DNA from: Ascaris suum
Lineage: Eukaryota; Nematoda; Chromadorea; Rhabditida; Ascarididae
Direction of reading: 5' to 3'
DNA: 64,000 bases
NCBI GenBank assembly: GCA_013433145.1
Contig: CM024190.1
Span: 558,001-622,000 of the forward strand
Both the position numbers and the translations under genes were made by a program. The first letter of the stretch is position 1; each line of letters opens with the position of its first letter. This document shows positions 13,701 to 26,210 of this stretch, in pieces. A model generated the notes under the pieces. It saw only the letters and a list, made by a program, of their open reading frames with translations, made no database searches and was not told the origin of the DNA.

Positions 13701-16700
13701 CTACCAAAATCAAACAATATCAGCACAACAAGTAACAGATAAACAGAAAGAGAAACAATGTTTCTGAGAGACAAACGTGCACCTGTGCAAATAACCTCAT
13801 TATGTAAGGCTAGACGAGGGCACGCCTTATCTGTCTGAACTGTTTCGCTTATTTTTGTAACAAAACTGAAGGAACGCACATAAATATATCAATGGAATGA
13901 CCGGAAATAATAACTGGAATAACCAGAAATCATAACTGCGTTGTAAGACAGTTGTGGAGGCCAATCGACAAACAAACTCCAACGAGCCAAATTAGAAACA
14001 ACGCAGCAGAATCAAACACAATGTGTTCTTGAAGAATAATTGAGCGCACGCCAAGATCACATCCATTTCAGCCTGACACTACAGACTGACTTTCTGGCCG
14101 GGATGCAAGAACCTCTTACCATCCTTATATTCTATACATGTGTTTAGATCAATACTGCAAGAACCGCAAACATTTTGGTAACGTTCCAAGGACGGAAATA
14201 CTGCTTCGCTTTTTGAACATCAACTTACATCGAGGATTAAGCTCCATAGAAAGCGTAACATCACAACAAAATTCTTAGTCGTTCAAATTATTTCTGTAGA
14301 TATTCTAAGAATGAAGGTGCCATTTGACTCTAAAAGCGACAACTTATACTGACTTGCTACCTAAGTTTCACTAAAATTGTCCCTTGCAAACTTCATCCAA
14401 TTAGATGAAACCGATGACGAACACACAACAGCTTAGTCCCTGACTGGATTCAAATTTTGAACACGAAGCGCATTCTAGCTTCCTTCCCTTTTTCATTCTC
14501 ATCCAATTCTCAAGCGATAAACAAACACAGCAAAAATTTGAGAAGTTCAGGAACTTCGATAGACGACAACAATGCAAAAACGCACAAGTTTCAGTGTCTT
14601 CGGCGCTTTCTTGAATGAAGATCTTTCAAAGAGGATCATACCTCGTAATTTTACGGCCTAGTTTCAAATTCGCTATATTCAAAAATTCTCGCTAAGAACT
14701 ATACCACTTAAGAAATCACTAATTCCTATCAAACTAGAGAACCACTAAATCGCAAAGTGCTACGCCACAAATTCAGGTGAAATCAGAACAAAAAGAATGC
14801 GCCTCGAGAGGTTTAAAGCTGATTTTTGGAACCAGGACCTGCAGATGACCTCACTATAGAAGGTAAACAACGTTCCATTCGATAGGCTAGATCTTGAGTT
14901 AAATAACGTGGATACAGCACCAGACAATATGAAATCTTCTAAAGTAGAAAAGAACAAAACAAGCAAATAGGAAAGTGAGTCGCTAAAGCTGTAAAATTAA
15001 CGAGCTCATAAAGGCTGATAAATCAAGAAAGTTGAAGCATACCTCGAAATTCAAGAGGTAAAATAAGCAGTACCTATAGATGGCATATTGACATCCTGCC
15101 ACGCCAACTCTGCTGCAGAGTAGTTGGCTGGCTTAAAGCGAAGCAGGACCAGAATCGTCCGCCAAAGACGCTTTAGCCATCGAAGAACCGATAGTGCGAC
15201 CACCATAGATACTAGCTAGAAAGTTATCAAACGTATAAATTAGGCTGCAAGTCCACCTTCCCTGGAATAACATTAATAGAGAGTACGGTGTGAGGGTTTT
15301 CGATTACTAAGATGACGATCATCGTGTTCCTATAAAATAAATCGTTGCGGGGAAGCGGGGAGTGAGACAGCAAGAGGAAGGGAGGGGAGGGGTAGGTAGG
15401 GTTGACCCTTCCGTGTGGTCTGTCACTGTCGGCTCACGATGTAGCTGCCTCGGAAACTTCGCTCGAACCATTTCTTCCATATGATCGCACTACTTAAAAA
15501 GACAAGCGACTGGAATGAAACATAAAGATAGGTGAGTTCCAACACTGAAATAAATAAGAAAGCCACATTTCAGACCAATAAAATCAAACGATTTGTTATT
15601 CATAATCACGACAGGAAAAGACGTATTCTAAATGTCTCATCATTTTGCTGAAATACTGAAACCGGAAGAAAATCTCAAAATCCATAAAAAATATTTCTGT
15701 GTCCCTTCTTTAAAGTTTTAAATTGTTTAAGCTATAAGCAAAAAGTGCGGTTATGCTAGCTGGCAAAATCTCATTACTGTTTTCATACGCTTGTTTATCG
15801 AATCCGCATGCTATAGGGTACTTGCGTGCAGGGATTCTGCTTTCATTTCTACATTATATAGCAGATCAGGACACAGTTATATTGTATTCGATATCATCGA
15901 TCATCCTGTGCATAGCCATTACCCATCAACATATCACGACCATAAGTGCCGGAAATATACTCCATTCGGTAAAACACTAACGGTGAAGTTCATCACTATG
16001 CCAGCTAACCACAGCGCCGATAAAGGCTCCAATGACCAACAAGTTTTTGAGAGACAAAATGGGGGAACACAGAATTCATCATATTCGTCAGTTAGCATTT
16101 GTCACATAAAGATGCACTGGCACATTTGTCGACCAATCAACCAACTATCACAATCACAAATAAAACCTATGCTTACACCTCCACAAGACGAGATGTTTTA
16201 CAAGTAAAGTTGATGCTAACATTTCGATATTAAAAGAGTGGCTGAAAAATTAAAGTTTATTCAAATTCGCTCTCACGCACCACAGATGGACACTCAGTTA
16301 TATTTTTAAAAAAACCAAAACACACAATGATAGTGAATAAATTACTTTCCTTCAGTGAAAGCGCGGTGTATCCAGGCAAAAAATGACGAATTCATTACGT
16401 ACGTAACCTTTTTACGCGCTTCTTTTGCAGCTTCCTAATGCCTTACAGCGGCATCATGTCCATATATCAAATTTATGGCAATAAATTTTGCTGGGTGCAA
16501 GCCACAGAACTGCAAAACGAATTTCCTCAAAATGACCTTCCTTGAGAGTTTTTATAACTGAACAGTCGCACGGTTATTAATATTCTATAAGATGCATCAG
16601 TGACTTTTTAATATTTGAAACTGGTTGTTTGATCGGCCAATGTTGCAGAAAGCGCGTATCGCGCCACCTCTACCAATTTATAAAATCTTAGTCTGCCAGT

Positions 16701-17604
16701 TTGGTTTCGATAGATCGTAATGTGCAACACCAGATAAGCCTTAAATGATCTTAATACGTAAACACATAAGTACATAAAGCACACATCAAGTTTGAAAAAA
16801 AAACAGCGAGAACTTTCTGAATAACTCCACTTAACTAAATAACCTGTGATTTAAGACGCGAAAACTGCTCAACAACGCCTATAACGGCTCGAAACGAACT
16901 GTAGATGGCATTCTGTGTTGAATTCAGCATATTCGCAACGGATGTCACTGCAGTCACCACCGCCTCAATACTTTGAAATGCTCCTGAACAAACGACAATA
17001 ATGATGACCAAGCATAAAACAACCATACTTAACGCGGCAAACTTATAGATAGTCATTGCGCCATAAGTGAACCCAAAAATTAGCTAATGCAACCAACAGT
17101 AACCGCTGTAAATGCAAGACTATCCTCTTTTCGCTCCACAAATACCAATAAGTTCGAACAGGAATGAATAATAAGCAAGCCAGGTGAGATTCAATACCTC
17201 TGGATGACTCTTCAGCTAATCGAGCAAAACTGCTATTCATCGGAACAACGCCACGTCCGTAGTTACCGTACCTTAAAATAATCTAATCATAGTCACCGTA
17301 CTTTTATCAAAATCGATTCCAGCTTGCATTACTTAAATGACCAGCTCAACACTATACAATAAATATTAACATAAGGTGACTAACTTCATAAAGAAAATGA
17401 ATAAGTAAATGGAAGAAAAGAGGTCAAATTTGCTAACATGGCAGCTGATGAGTACGGCGTACTACCGTATGGTGGTCCATATCCATAAGCAATCCCATAC
17501 GGATTCATCGGAGCACCGATGATAGAGTGCTGCGGTATGCAATCACTCAGCACCGGCGGTCTTGGTGGCACCGGTGGAGGGAGGTTATCCCTACGATCGT
17601 CCAT
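10794..17604 (-). CDS. prx-13: Peroxisomal membrane protein PEX13 (peroxin-13), 7 exons
   Basis: PEX13 is the peroxisomal membrane docking factor that binds the import receptor PEX5 and PEX14. Exons in transcript order are 17604-17438, 17271-17198, 16983-16844, 15215-15074, 13301-13120, 12512-12397 and 10932-10794 (stop 10796-10794). All join in phase to give 319 residues. The start MDDRRDNLPPPVPPRPPV opens a proline-, tyrosine- and glycine-rich N-terminus (1-70). It is followed by the family hallmark SFARLAEESSRGAFQSIEAV (about 70-90), membrane helices (exon 4, and VNWPAMLFWLVALGGPYLIY in exon 5), and a C-terminal SH3 domain (about 235-285). The SH3 shows ALYDF, RELSFCKGQ, VRGWLLA and GLVPVNYVEI. 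Human PEX13 is longer (about 400 residues), mainly at its ends. The last acceptor (TTTCAAG) is weaker than the others. The gene lies directly downstream of LSM4 on the same strand. Confidence 0.95.
11000..12390 (-). other. PEX13 intron 6
   Basis: This lies between the two exons that encode the SH3 domain (12397 and 10932). It holds AT-rich DNA, a short AATAAATAAATAAAT run near 11430 on the plus strand, and two overlapping plus frames at 11614-11885 with no family signature. I see no gene in it. Confidence 0.6.
13064..13079 (+). repeat. Poly-C tract with flanking CT-rich DNA
   Basis: A C-rich run (CCCCACCCCCCCCCCCCC-like) lies in PEX13 intron 5, about 40 bases from the donor of exon 5. On the transcript strand it reads as a G tract, which can form a quadruplex and may affect splicing. 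Similar C runs occur near 25306, 32898 and 33880. Confidence 0.8.
15216..16843 (-). other. PEX13 intron 3, with an unassigned plus-strand frame
   Basis: The intron between exons 3 and 4 contains a 138-codon plus-strand frame (15791-16207). It has no recognisable domain and an ordinary amino-acid mix, so I regard it as probably chance. No RNA gene was seen. Confidence 0.5.
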
Positions 17605-17640
17605 TATTTCAGATTATTTACCCCTATAAATGAAAAAAAA
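17605..17640 (-). promoter_or_regulatory. Probable spliced-leader trans-splice acceptor of PEX13
   Basis: On the minus strand a run of 11 T then CATTTATAG precedes GGGTAAATAATCTGAAATAATGG, so the AG lies about 20 bases upstream of the PEX13 ATG. The exon boundary would be at 17623/17624. A polypyrimidine-AG immediately before the start codon is the usual layout for nematode spliced-leader addition. It could also be the 3' site of an ordinary 5' UTR intron. With LSM4 upstream on the same strand, operon processing is possible. Confidence 0.55.
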
Positions 17641-19708
17641 AAACATCTCAAACGTAATGCATCTACGTGGCTTCCAGAAATGCGAACTTAAGCAGTCTCC
17701 AGATATTACAGAAACCTCTTATTTTTATGCGACCTTCAACACCGTCCCTGAACTATTTTATCACCAAACAATAAAACTAACAACGGAAACAAGTCAAAAT
17801 CAATGCGAGTTAAATTAAGAAACCGATCCACGTGGAAAAAAGCCCCAAAGCATCCTTCGAGCAAAGTCTTATCGAAGTGCTGTTGAAAGCATACCTGGAA
17901 ATCAGTTTTCTGGAAAATATAAAATACAATACTTCAAAGATATCTATCAATATTACTTAGAAAATATGCAAACAAACTGCGAAAAATTTCTGGCATTTAC
18001 CTGATGAAGTGTCAGAAATAAACTGTAGAAAGGAGAGAACGACTCTTACAAACAGCAACAACAACATACACTTTTTAGTGAATATTTTATTTCGATCTTA
18101 ATCTTCCAAACAACAGCAAAAAATATATGGATGAGCGTAAAAACCAATACATACAAATACAACACATGCAAAGCAACACAGTAAACCGTAGAAATGAAAA
18201 AGTGCAAACATAGCTTGAATCTGAGGAAAATCAATAAACGATATCAGAGCAATAACAACCACAAGACTTCATTTTATTTCAATGCCCCCAGAATGTGAAA
18301 ATATATGAGCATGAACAGAAAACGACCCAGCCGCAGCAAAAAACTGAACGGAATAACGACATCAGTCGGAAGCACATTCCAAACTCTTACAACGCGAAAA
18401 GGGTGAACTGAAATTGAACACTGTTAGGCGAGTTGAACAAACTGGCGAACATGGGAAGCAGAAAAACTATGCAGAACATTGTTTGCATTACAATATCTTC
18501 TGGCGAGTTGGAACTGATGCATACATCGACGGAGGACTAATTGAAATACTTCTGAGAGTCGGATTTCGAAAAAAAATCTATGATAAAAACGCGGATGAAA
18601 TTTGAGCCTGCGATATTCCAATGATTCTGGATTGGAGACTTTCAGCTTGTTGATATAATCTGACTAGTATAGACTTCAAGGTCCTTTAGCAGAATATGGA
18701 AGTCGTAGCCAGAATCATACAATAGACGATTAATTTCTGAGTTCGTCGGCATAGAGCTTCGTACTACCCAGAATTATCGAAAACATCATTTTATGTTACG
18801 AGAAGCAAAAGAGGACACAAGATGTTTTCTTGAAGTACACCACTAGAAACTGGATGACTTTGTCCCGCTCATACCTACTTTAGAAAAGAGCCAACGACTC
18901 CACGTTTTCCCAATCTCAAGAGCGGCTTTTCATGACAGGTCAAATCAGAGGTCTTAGTATTTCCATGGCTTGTGCGTCGTTAGGTTCAACATCATATGCA
19001 AGTACTTGAACATTATACCGTCAGGCAATGCGCAGGATCCACGGCTACCAAGTACAACCCTCCTTTTCGTTTCCTATCCACGAATACGTCAATGCCACTT
19101 CTCCTTCTCCAGACGGTTTGCGAGTGAACAATCTCAATCGAGAGTTGCTCACTAAATCCTATTACAAGCCCTATGTCAACCCAGATGAAGAAAGACGAAG
19201 CATGAACTATACGTGGGCAAGCAATCTTATTTCTTCTTTCAGCTGAGGATATCCACTAATTTCGAAATTTCTGAAGAGATATCAGCAACCAAAGGATTAC
19301 GAACGAGCCAACGGTGCGGGAAAAACTTGGAAACTATGGAATTTAAACAAAAGATTCTGCGAATATTATCAAAAAAGTGGGAATCTTTGCACATTTACGA
19401 CTGCGAACCAGTAAAAACAGGATTTATGAACGACCGTCCGCTTTGTAGGGCTTTAGGTCCCTAGCAGTTCTACGCAGTCAGTGAATGTCAAAATTTCACA
19501 AAAAGAATCCCTTAATGCCGCAGAAATAAGATCGTCGCAAATTCTGACCAAAAACGGATATCGGCAAAAAGCTCATTTTTTGAGAACACATTGTGAACTG
19601 AACGTCGAATAACACCTGAACTGTAAATCAAAACGAAATATGGACTCCAAAATGAAACAAATGACAAAAAGGAAAACCTCACCAACGTCAGTGACATCAA
19701 AAAACGCT
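17641..19708 (-). other. LSM4-PEX13 intercistronic region
   Basis: About 2.1 kb separates the LSM4 stop from the PEX13 trans-splice site. Apart from the plus-strand frame at 19025-19246 I see no gene. The spacing is far longer than the roughly 100 bases usual between C. elegans operon genes. Confidence 0.6.
19025..19246 (+). CDS. Unassigned exon-like ORF, possibly a terminal exon
   Basis: A possible acceptor (TTATACCGTCAG, ending 19024) is followed in phase by 73 codons and a TGA at 19244-19246. The frame begins AMRRIHGYQVQPSFSFPIHE and includes a segment rich in N, Y, E and R (KSYYKPYVNPDEERRS) with a potential N-glycosylation site (NYTW). The composition looks coding, unlike its neighbours. 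I do not recognise the family and found no upstream exon or clear poly(A) signal. It lies just beyond the 3' end of LSM4 on the opposite strand, so it may be a convergent gene or a gene fragment. Confidence 0.3.
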   Translation, partial: AMRRIHGYQVQPSFSFPIHEYVNATSPSPDGLRVNNLNRELLTKSYYKPYVNPDEERRSMNYTWASNLISSFS

Positions 19709-19713
19709 TTATT
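19708..19713 (-). terminator. AATAAA overlapping the LSM4 stop codon
   Basis: The last codons read GGC AAA TAA AGC, so the hexamer AATAAA spans the final lysine codon and the stop. If it is used, the 3' UTR would be only about 10-25 bases. I see no other AATAAA in the following 400 bases on this strand. Confidence 0.45.
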
Positions 19714-22700
19714 TGCCGCGACCTCGACCTTGCTGACCTCCTCTGCCAGAGCGAAGTGCTCCTCTTCCTCCTTGGCCGCCTCCTCTGCTGCCCCCTTGCA
19801 TCGCACGTTTAGCGCGCTGCTGATCCTTCTGCTGACGCCGAACTTCTTTAACCTAGAATCGTCAATGACAGTTAAAATTTTCACTTCATCCCTAGTATCT
19901 TCCTTCTTCCTTCTTCCCATTCCACAGATAAAATAGTAAGAACTGCATTACACCTTTGAGCGATGTTTTATGATTACCCTGAATGAAACCAAGTACGCGC
20001 GAAAGTCGAGCAAGAAAGCACCTCGGTTTTAACTTGACCATAACTTTGTTCTTTCATAATGTTGCTAGTAGTGGTCTATTTTAATGAAAACCAAGCTGTG
20101 ACCGCCACCACCGCCTTCTTGGTTGCCTTTCTTGCGCATATATAACACAACCGACGGGTTCATTTCTCAAGGAAGACACTAGACAATTTACTAAAAAAAT
20201 TTCCGTCATAATTTTGCACCACAAAATGTTGCTCCTATTCTTTCATAAAGATCCGACCACATGAGCGTCATCTACTTTGTGGCAACTTCAATAAAATTGT
20301 CCAACGCCGTTTTATATACCATCCAAAAACTACTCCAACACCTATTTTTAAAGCAATACATGAATAGTGTACTTCATATAAACAACACAACGCTGACACT
20401 GCCATTTTCCAACTCCCTTGTTACGGAAGCAAAATAATTAAGAATCGTATGACTTGTAAAAGATAAATAAACCCGCCAAAATAATTAACAATAACCCGAT
20501 ATGGCTCATTTCAGCATTTCCACTCATGCGCAAAGGAATAGCATCCTTGCTCTCCAGCAGGGAAGATGGCGGAAGGGAGGGGGGAAACAGGGAACATGGA
20601 CGCATATCTGTTCGTGAATCGCGTCAGCATTCGAAAAATGTAGCCTGTGCGAAATTCGAGGAGAAAAATAGTGATGCGAAGCTATACCGCAAAGAAAAGA
20701 CAACAATAAACTGGGTAAAAAGATTTTTAAGACGCAAATGAAAGTTTTTTCTTCTCAAAGCACATATATTATTTCTTTTTTGATGTATGGAAATGAGCCA
20801 AAACTGGCCCTGAGGCATCCACGCAACAGTATGAATGTGTGGAAATCAGCGAAATATGCCTGAAACGAGAGTCACGGCTGACGAAGGCTAACCTCCCATA
20901 ACTGAAGCGACCTTCCATAATGGGGTTATTGTATAGAAAAACAGCGGCGGCAACACAATCAGGATCACTGAACAGACCAAGGATGCTAAAAGTCCACACC
21001 CGCTACCCTTTCTAAATCGATCTTTTATTGTATGGAGAGTACAAACACTTCATAATGAACATGATGGGAAAACCAACCTCGTCTTTAACAAGTTCGACAA
21101 CGTCATCCGGTATACGTAGGTATTTGATTGTCGAACCCCTCACATATACTTCTGGCATTTTCAAAAATCGATCACCGTCCTGTAAATTCGAAACAGCCCA
21201 ATAATAACGTTCATACAACTTTCTAACACAGCATCATAAAAGAGCTTTTGCTATGAAACCTTTGGAAGGCGAAGAAAACCTATCGATACGGTGATTCAAA
21301 GTTAATCAGACGGTCCCATTAAAACTCTGCTGATTTCATTCATAAAATCCGATGACCATAAAGAAAATGAAAGAGCGTATCAACACAGCAGGCTGTCTAA
21401 TTTACTGAAGTATACCTTTATTCCTCACATCGAGTACATATGTGATGTGATTTCTTGTATTACTCCTCAAATACCTCTTAATTTCTCAGGTAAATATTTA
21501 AATTTGCTGCCCAGCCAACAGACTTCCGTAAACGATTTACGGTACAGTGAAAGGAAGGATATTTGGCTCAGTGCCCATTCGGAAATGATAGAACGCCGCA
21601 ACCAGCTTCGACCAACTTCTACTGCGATTCCCCAATTTAGTCCTTTTTTGTTTCACTGAAATTCAATATGGATGATTATACCTTAAACTTTCTTTAAACG
21701 AACTGAGGGTAATCTGAGCTCTCAATTCACTTAATTTCTTCGGCCCAGAAGAACAAAGACGTAAAGTTGCCCAAACTTCTATAACCTCAATTCGCGCGAC
21801 GTAGTGTTCTAAATCAGTTTGCATCACAAAACTTTAGAATCAGAACTGAACTAATCGAAAAGTGATAGTAAATTATAACGCTCCAGTCAGCAAATACCTA
21901 CAACCCGCAATAAAGTATTATGGGAAGAAGCGCTGGTTAAAATAATTCTATTAAAATGAAGTTTTCCCACTAATTATGCCATAATATTTTGAGTACCCAG
22001 CTTATAACAATAAATCTCTGTTGCTAAACCATGTAACAGCTTTATTCACCTTCACACAATCCAAAGCCCGAAACTATTCATATTTTCCTACGGTTATGAT
22101 AACGTCCCCACAAGGCTCCTCCATGACACCACAGTGTGCAAGACCGAAACGCTTTTTTGCTGTGCTTTCGCTATCTCTCTTCTTGGCCCTTTCTATTTCG
22201 TTTGGTGGTATACTCTTATGCATTACAACTCTGTAGGCACTATGGGTATTACTTGCATCTACATCGTTATTAGCAGCAAATGAGGCTTAGTGGAGAACGT
22301 CCACTCACCCTAGAGGTGCAGATTGCGTCTCTCAGGTGTATATTCATCCATGCATCGCAAGAAACCAAATGACCATTGTACGTCTCTCCATTTTTCAATT
22401 CCACCAACATCGGATGGTTTTGTGCTGTGCGAAGAAGTGATAGCGGCAGCTAAAAAATAATACACTGAGATGCAAGCTGCACATTAAGTCGATAAGAAAC
22501 TATTTCAAAGAAACAAAAGCATTACCAGCAAATACGTCCGATGGAAAGTATCTTCCAAACTTCAAAGATGAAGAGTTATTTCAACATCTGTGAAGCAAGC
22601 ATAACTATAATAACAAACAGTTATCTGTCCCTCTGATGAAGTGAGGGGGATATTCCCAGATTTTGGAATTTGCAGTAAAGTGAGTAGCAACAACACTGCA

Positions 22701-22771
22701 AACAGCGTAGTTTGCGAAAAATCTTTGAAGAAAATTATCGGAGCCCTTTTTTTAAACTGAGAACAAACCAT
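19709..22771 (-). CDS. lsm-4: Sm-like protein LSM4, 4 exons
   Basis: LSM4 is a subunit of the LSM2-8 ring on U6 snRNA in the nucleus and of the LSM1-7 ring in cytoplasmic mRNA decay. Exons in transcript order are 22771-22769 (the ATG only), 22449-22309, 21179-21078 and 19852-19709 (stop 19711-19709), joining in phase to 129 residues; human LSM4 has 139. Exon 2 encodes the Sm1 region, with [27 protein letters not shown] and [17 protein letters not shown]. Exon 3 encodes Sm2, with [19 protein letters not shown]. Exon 4 is the arginine-glycine tail ([18 protein letters not shown] to RGRGK). The assignment is very secure. The least certain point is the first exon: the ATG followed by donor GTTTGT at 22769 is the nearest candidate that fits the universal M-LPLSL start. 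Confidence 0.95.
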
Positions 22772-23056
22772 TTTCTCTTTTTTTAAATTTTCTCTCCTGC
22801 CTTCTAACCTTATTTTCTTAATAGCTGTTCCTTTCCTAATACTTTAATTCCCTTCTTCCCATCATAATGCCATCGTCCCAAATTCATTGCTTCAAAATCG
22901 ACGCTTGGAATGGTTCAAACTTCGAAAGCCGGATTACAGTCGCGAATTCATGTCCAAGCAATCGGAAATCCATAAACTTCTCAGAAAGCATAACACAACC
23001 TTCGGCTAAGAATAGTGATGGGTAAAATTTTCCGAGAATTGTAGGAAAGAGAAATG

Positions 23057-23482
23057 TTATGTGTGAGACCCCGACAAGCGCGATTCAGTGAACTTAGGCC
23101 TATAGGCATAACTATCCCCGCATAAGCGACCCTCTCTCGGTAGTGTACCGTTTAATTCGGCTGCCGTCTTCAGCACCGCTTTTGCTGCCTGCCTCCTAGT
23201 TTCATATTCTGCACCCTCAAACGTAGATATGGAGCAGGTAATGCCTAATTCCTGGGCAGTACGACAATCAAATTTCCAAACAAAATTAGGCAGCCTTGCA
23301 ATAGCTAAACATACAAAAGCAATACTCCTGTAATCAATCTGAAGAGCAACAATTACATAACGTGAGAACCTTCGGCAGTAAACCCTCTGCTGTGTGAAGA
23401 GAATAACAACCGAACCGAGAGCTAAAACCTCAAAAGTTGACACAAAATGCGTTAAGCACGGGCCACTACAACCATGACTCAT
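23057..23482 (-). CDS. Unidentified ORF with coding-like C-terminal half
   Basis: A minus-strand open frame ends at TAA near 23057. Its last 75 or so codons have balanced, charged composition (for example ETRRQAAKAVLKTAAELNGT and REGRLCGDSYAYRPK) and higher GC than the flanks, while the other five frames are interrupted. The upstream half is hydrophobic and less convincing. I recognise no domain. It might be a terminal exon of an unrecognised gene or a fragment of a mobile element. It lies just upstream of LSM4. Confidence 0.25.
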   Translation of the reverse strand: MSHGCSGPCLTHFVSTFEVLALGSVVILFTQQRVYCRRFSRYVIVALQIDYRSIAFVCLAIARLPNFVWKFDCRTAQELGITCSISTFEGAEYETRRQAAKAVLKTAAELNGTLPREGRLCGDSYAYRPKFTESRLSGSHT

Positions 23483-25305
23483 TTACCCGAGAACCGTATG
23501 AATGCGGGTGGCCTCCAACCGACCGCGACCACAACATCACTTAGTCGCGACCTAAGTGGATATCAAAAATGACGCTCACGTGATTAAATTGTTTAATCAC
23601 TCGCCGCAGTCAAGAGATCATTTCTCCAATGATTTAAGTCTCCTCCATTTCATTTATATAAGTTGGCTGAAAAGAAAGAAAAGAAATTCTTTTCCGCACA
23701 TACATCCCACAAGGATTATAATGCTTCAAAGACAGCATTACAACTCACCACCATTATTTTCTGCCCACAATACGTTGAGATCGAAAGCCAGCGCCAACGG
23801 CTATTACACCTGCAGGCAAAAGGTTGGCTGAAAACTTATGATTAAACATTTACAAGAAAATGGCATTTGCAGCAAAAATATTTAACGGCGAAACAAATTT
23901 CAACGTTACAATTACCAGTCCGAATGAGAACCTCAGGTGGCGTTCACTGTTCCGTGCAAGCTAGAAGGAGGAAATAAAGTTTCGTAGAATGCGGAGCCTT
24001 TGTATCGAAGTTCACTCTCTAATCGTATTACATTTTCACACAAAACGTTTGCGCTTACGGCGCAAGTATGGCTAAGTATATATCAACAGGGCTAGAATAC
24101 AAAGAATTTCGTGCCGGATATGTCTTTATATGACAACGTTTGACGTGGCGATTCCATTCAAAATCGAAGAAACTTTATTTCATTCGCACTTGATCGAAGA
24201 ACTCCTGTCTAATAAAATTTCTTTTTAAGATGAAACTAGATCCTAATGAATACGGCACATAGATCTGACAACCTTGTGACTCAAAAACCAGGAAACTGCT
24301 AGATTTCTGATTTTTTTTTCTGGGAGGCGGGAGGAGTTTGGATGATTCTCTCTCATAATTCCGGGAAAGCAGCATTGCGAAATTTGTCGAAGAAGTGGAA
24401 TATATTTCTTCGCCCGAAAGTTTTACAGCATTCATTCAACAATAAAGAATAAAGGGTATTAGAGATTACATAGGATATGAGGGTGCCAGCTCGATCAGCA
24501 AAAATATGCCCGAAGTATATAAAGAATAGAAATAACCTAACAAACGACCGCTACTACTGAATACACATAGATTAGAAAATATATTTCCATAAACCTAGTG
24601 AGCTTTTCTTAAGGAAGTTTTCTACGCTTCTTACAAGAAACAAAAAATGGCTCTATTTTGACCCGATTTACGAAACAGCTTTTATTTTCAGTCAAATTCT
24701 TAAATGTCCCTACTCGCCTTATATCATTAAATTATGTCGGTTCATTCCATTCATTAAAATGGTACATCTCCTTTCTTCGCATTCAGAAATCGTGACTGCA
24801 ATGGTACCTTGGTAAAATTATAAGAAAAAACGAAAAAAACACCCCGACGGAAAGCGGAATGGGATGCAAACTAAATTTCTGCAATGAATAGGATAGGAAT
24901 GAGGGCTTTCTCCATATATAAGACAAACGACGTCCGCACAAATAATCTATTAAGCGCTTGCCGAAATTCGTGGGAAACTTGTTGCAGTCTCCTCAAGCGT
25001 TAATAAGATGGCGTCACACTGGGATGGCGTTCGGAGGGTAGGCCTACCTTCTTTAACAAAATGGTCCTAGACGGAAGACGACCACAGATACTCAGGCCAC
25101 TCATCGCGGTGAAAAGGGGTGACGTCAAGATTTTTTTGGATTTATCTCTATAGTGATCAGGAGGAACATACAATAAGCTCTACTAGAAACAGTGAGATGA
25201 CTTTCTCGCATTTTTTAAAAGCATACACTTTCCAACAAAGAAAATGGCAAATAACCTGAAATCAGATAATTGGACTCCCAGCAGATGAGATTTGCCTGCA
25301 ACCAC

Positions 25306-25323
25306 CTCCCCCCCCCCCCCCCC
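25306..25323 (+). repeat. Poly-C tract
   Basis: A run of about 16 consecutive C bases, preceded by CCTC and followed by GGGC. It is a simple-sequence tract with possible G-quadruplex potential on the minus strand. Confidence 0.9.
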
Positions 25324-25796
25324 GGGCATCAGTTACGGCTTCACCATCAACACCTCAACCTTCAGTAACTGCACTCCACATTTCTGCTCACCCCGTCCTC
25401 TCTTCTTCGGCATTTGCATGTTTCCAGAAATAACGCAACGCTTAAAGTGCAGCTTGAAATTACCTTTAGTCCAAAATTCTTAAAAGTCCTCTCGCATAAA
25501 AGCATCGGCTTTCATTCTAAATGTGACATATGTTGCCACATTGCTTAAAACGTCACTCGTTGGAAGAAACAGATGGACAGCTTACGTGCTAGCTTCTTCG
25601 ATCAGTCGTCTAGTTGGTCAACAACAATACTTACTTAGTTCCTCTATACATGTAAGGAAATAAAATGACAGCAGAAAGCTCTAAGAAACAAAAAATTGAC
25701 GAGAGAAAGCCATGACAAACCAAACACTGTACAGACCGATGCTGTGGTCGAAAAAGCATAATGAAAGGCCATTTGGACTGGAGTTTAAATCCAATT

Positions 25797-26210
25797 TCAG
25801 TCCTCATTATGACTAAGACCTCGTCCAATCCAATCTATACGTCCCCTCCAATCGGCAGGGTGCAAAGTACAATATAGCACGAGCGGAAAACATGATCTGG
25901 CATCTAAATATTGACGAAAATAACCGCGTGGGGCCACACACAGTTGCAGGGAAGCTGAGCGCCCCCACTGCGAACTGGAAATGGAGACGAACTCATGCCC
26001 ACGCAGAGTACGCAGCAGTACCGTAAGGCGTACTACGTTGGAGATGACAGCAAATGGACGGTGGCGCCCTATACGAACATCCATAAGTGCTCGTCGACGC
26101 GTTTTTCTGGACAGCCGGACTCGAAGTAGTGACCCATGGTGGTTTACATGTTTTCTAGCCAACGGTGCAACCTGAAATAGTTTTTTAGGATACACCAACC
26201 CTCTCTGCAA
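25797..26210 (-). other. GC-richer ORF island, coding strand unclear
   Basis: About 400 bases with clearly higher GC than the surroundings. The minus strand is open throughout (137 codons, arginine-rich). On the plus strand a shorter frame (about 25960-26129) reads more like protein, with QSTQQYRKAYYVGDDSKWTV and HKCSSTRFSGQPDSK before a stop. I recognise neither. This could be an exon, a gene fragment or a piece of an interspersed repeat; the adjacent 26300-26600 is similarly GC-rich. Confidence 0.25.

Noticed and set aside
15791..16207. 138-codon plus-strand frame inside a PEX13 intron
   Set aside because: No recognisable domain, ordinary composition, and no start or splice support.
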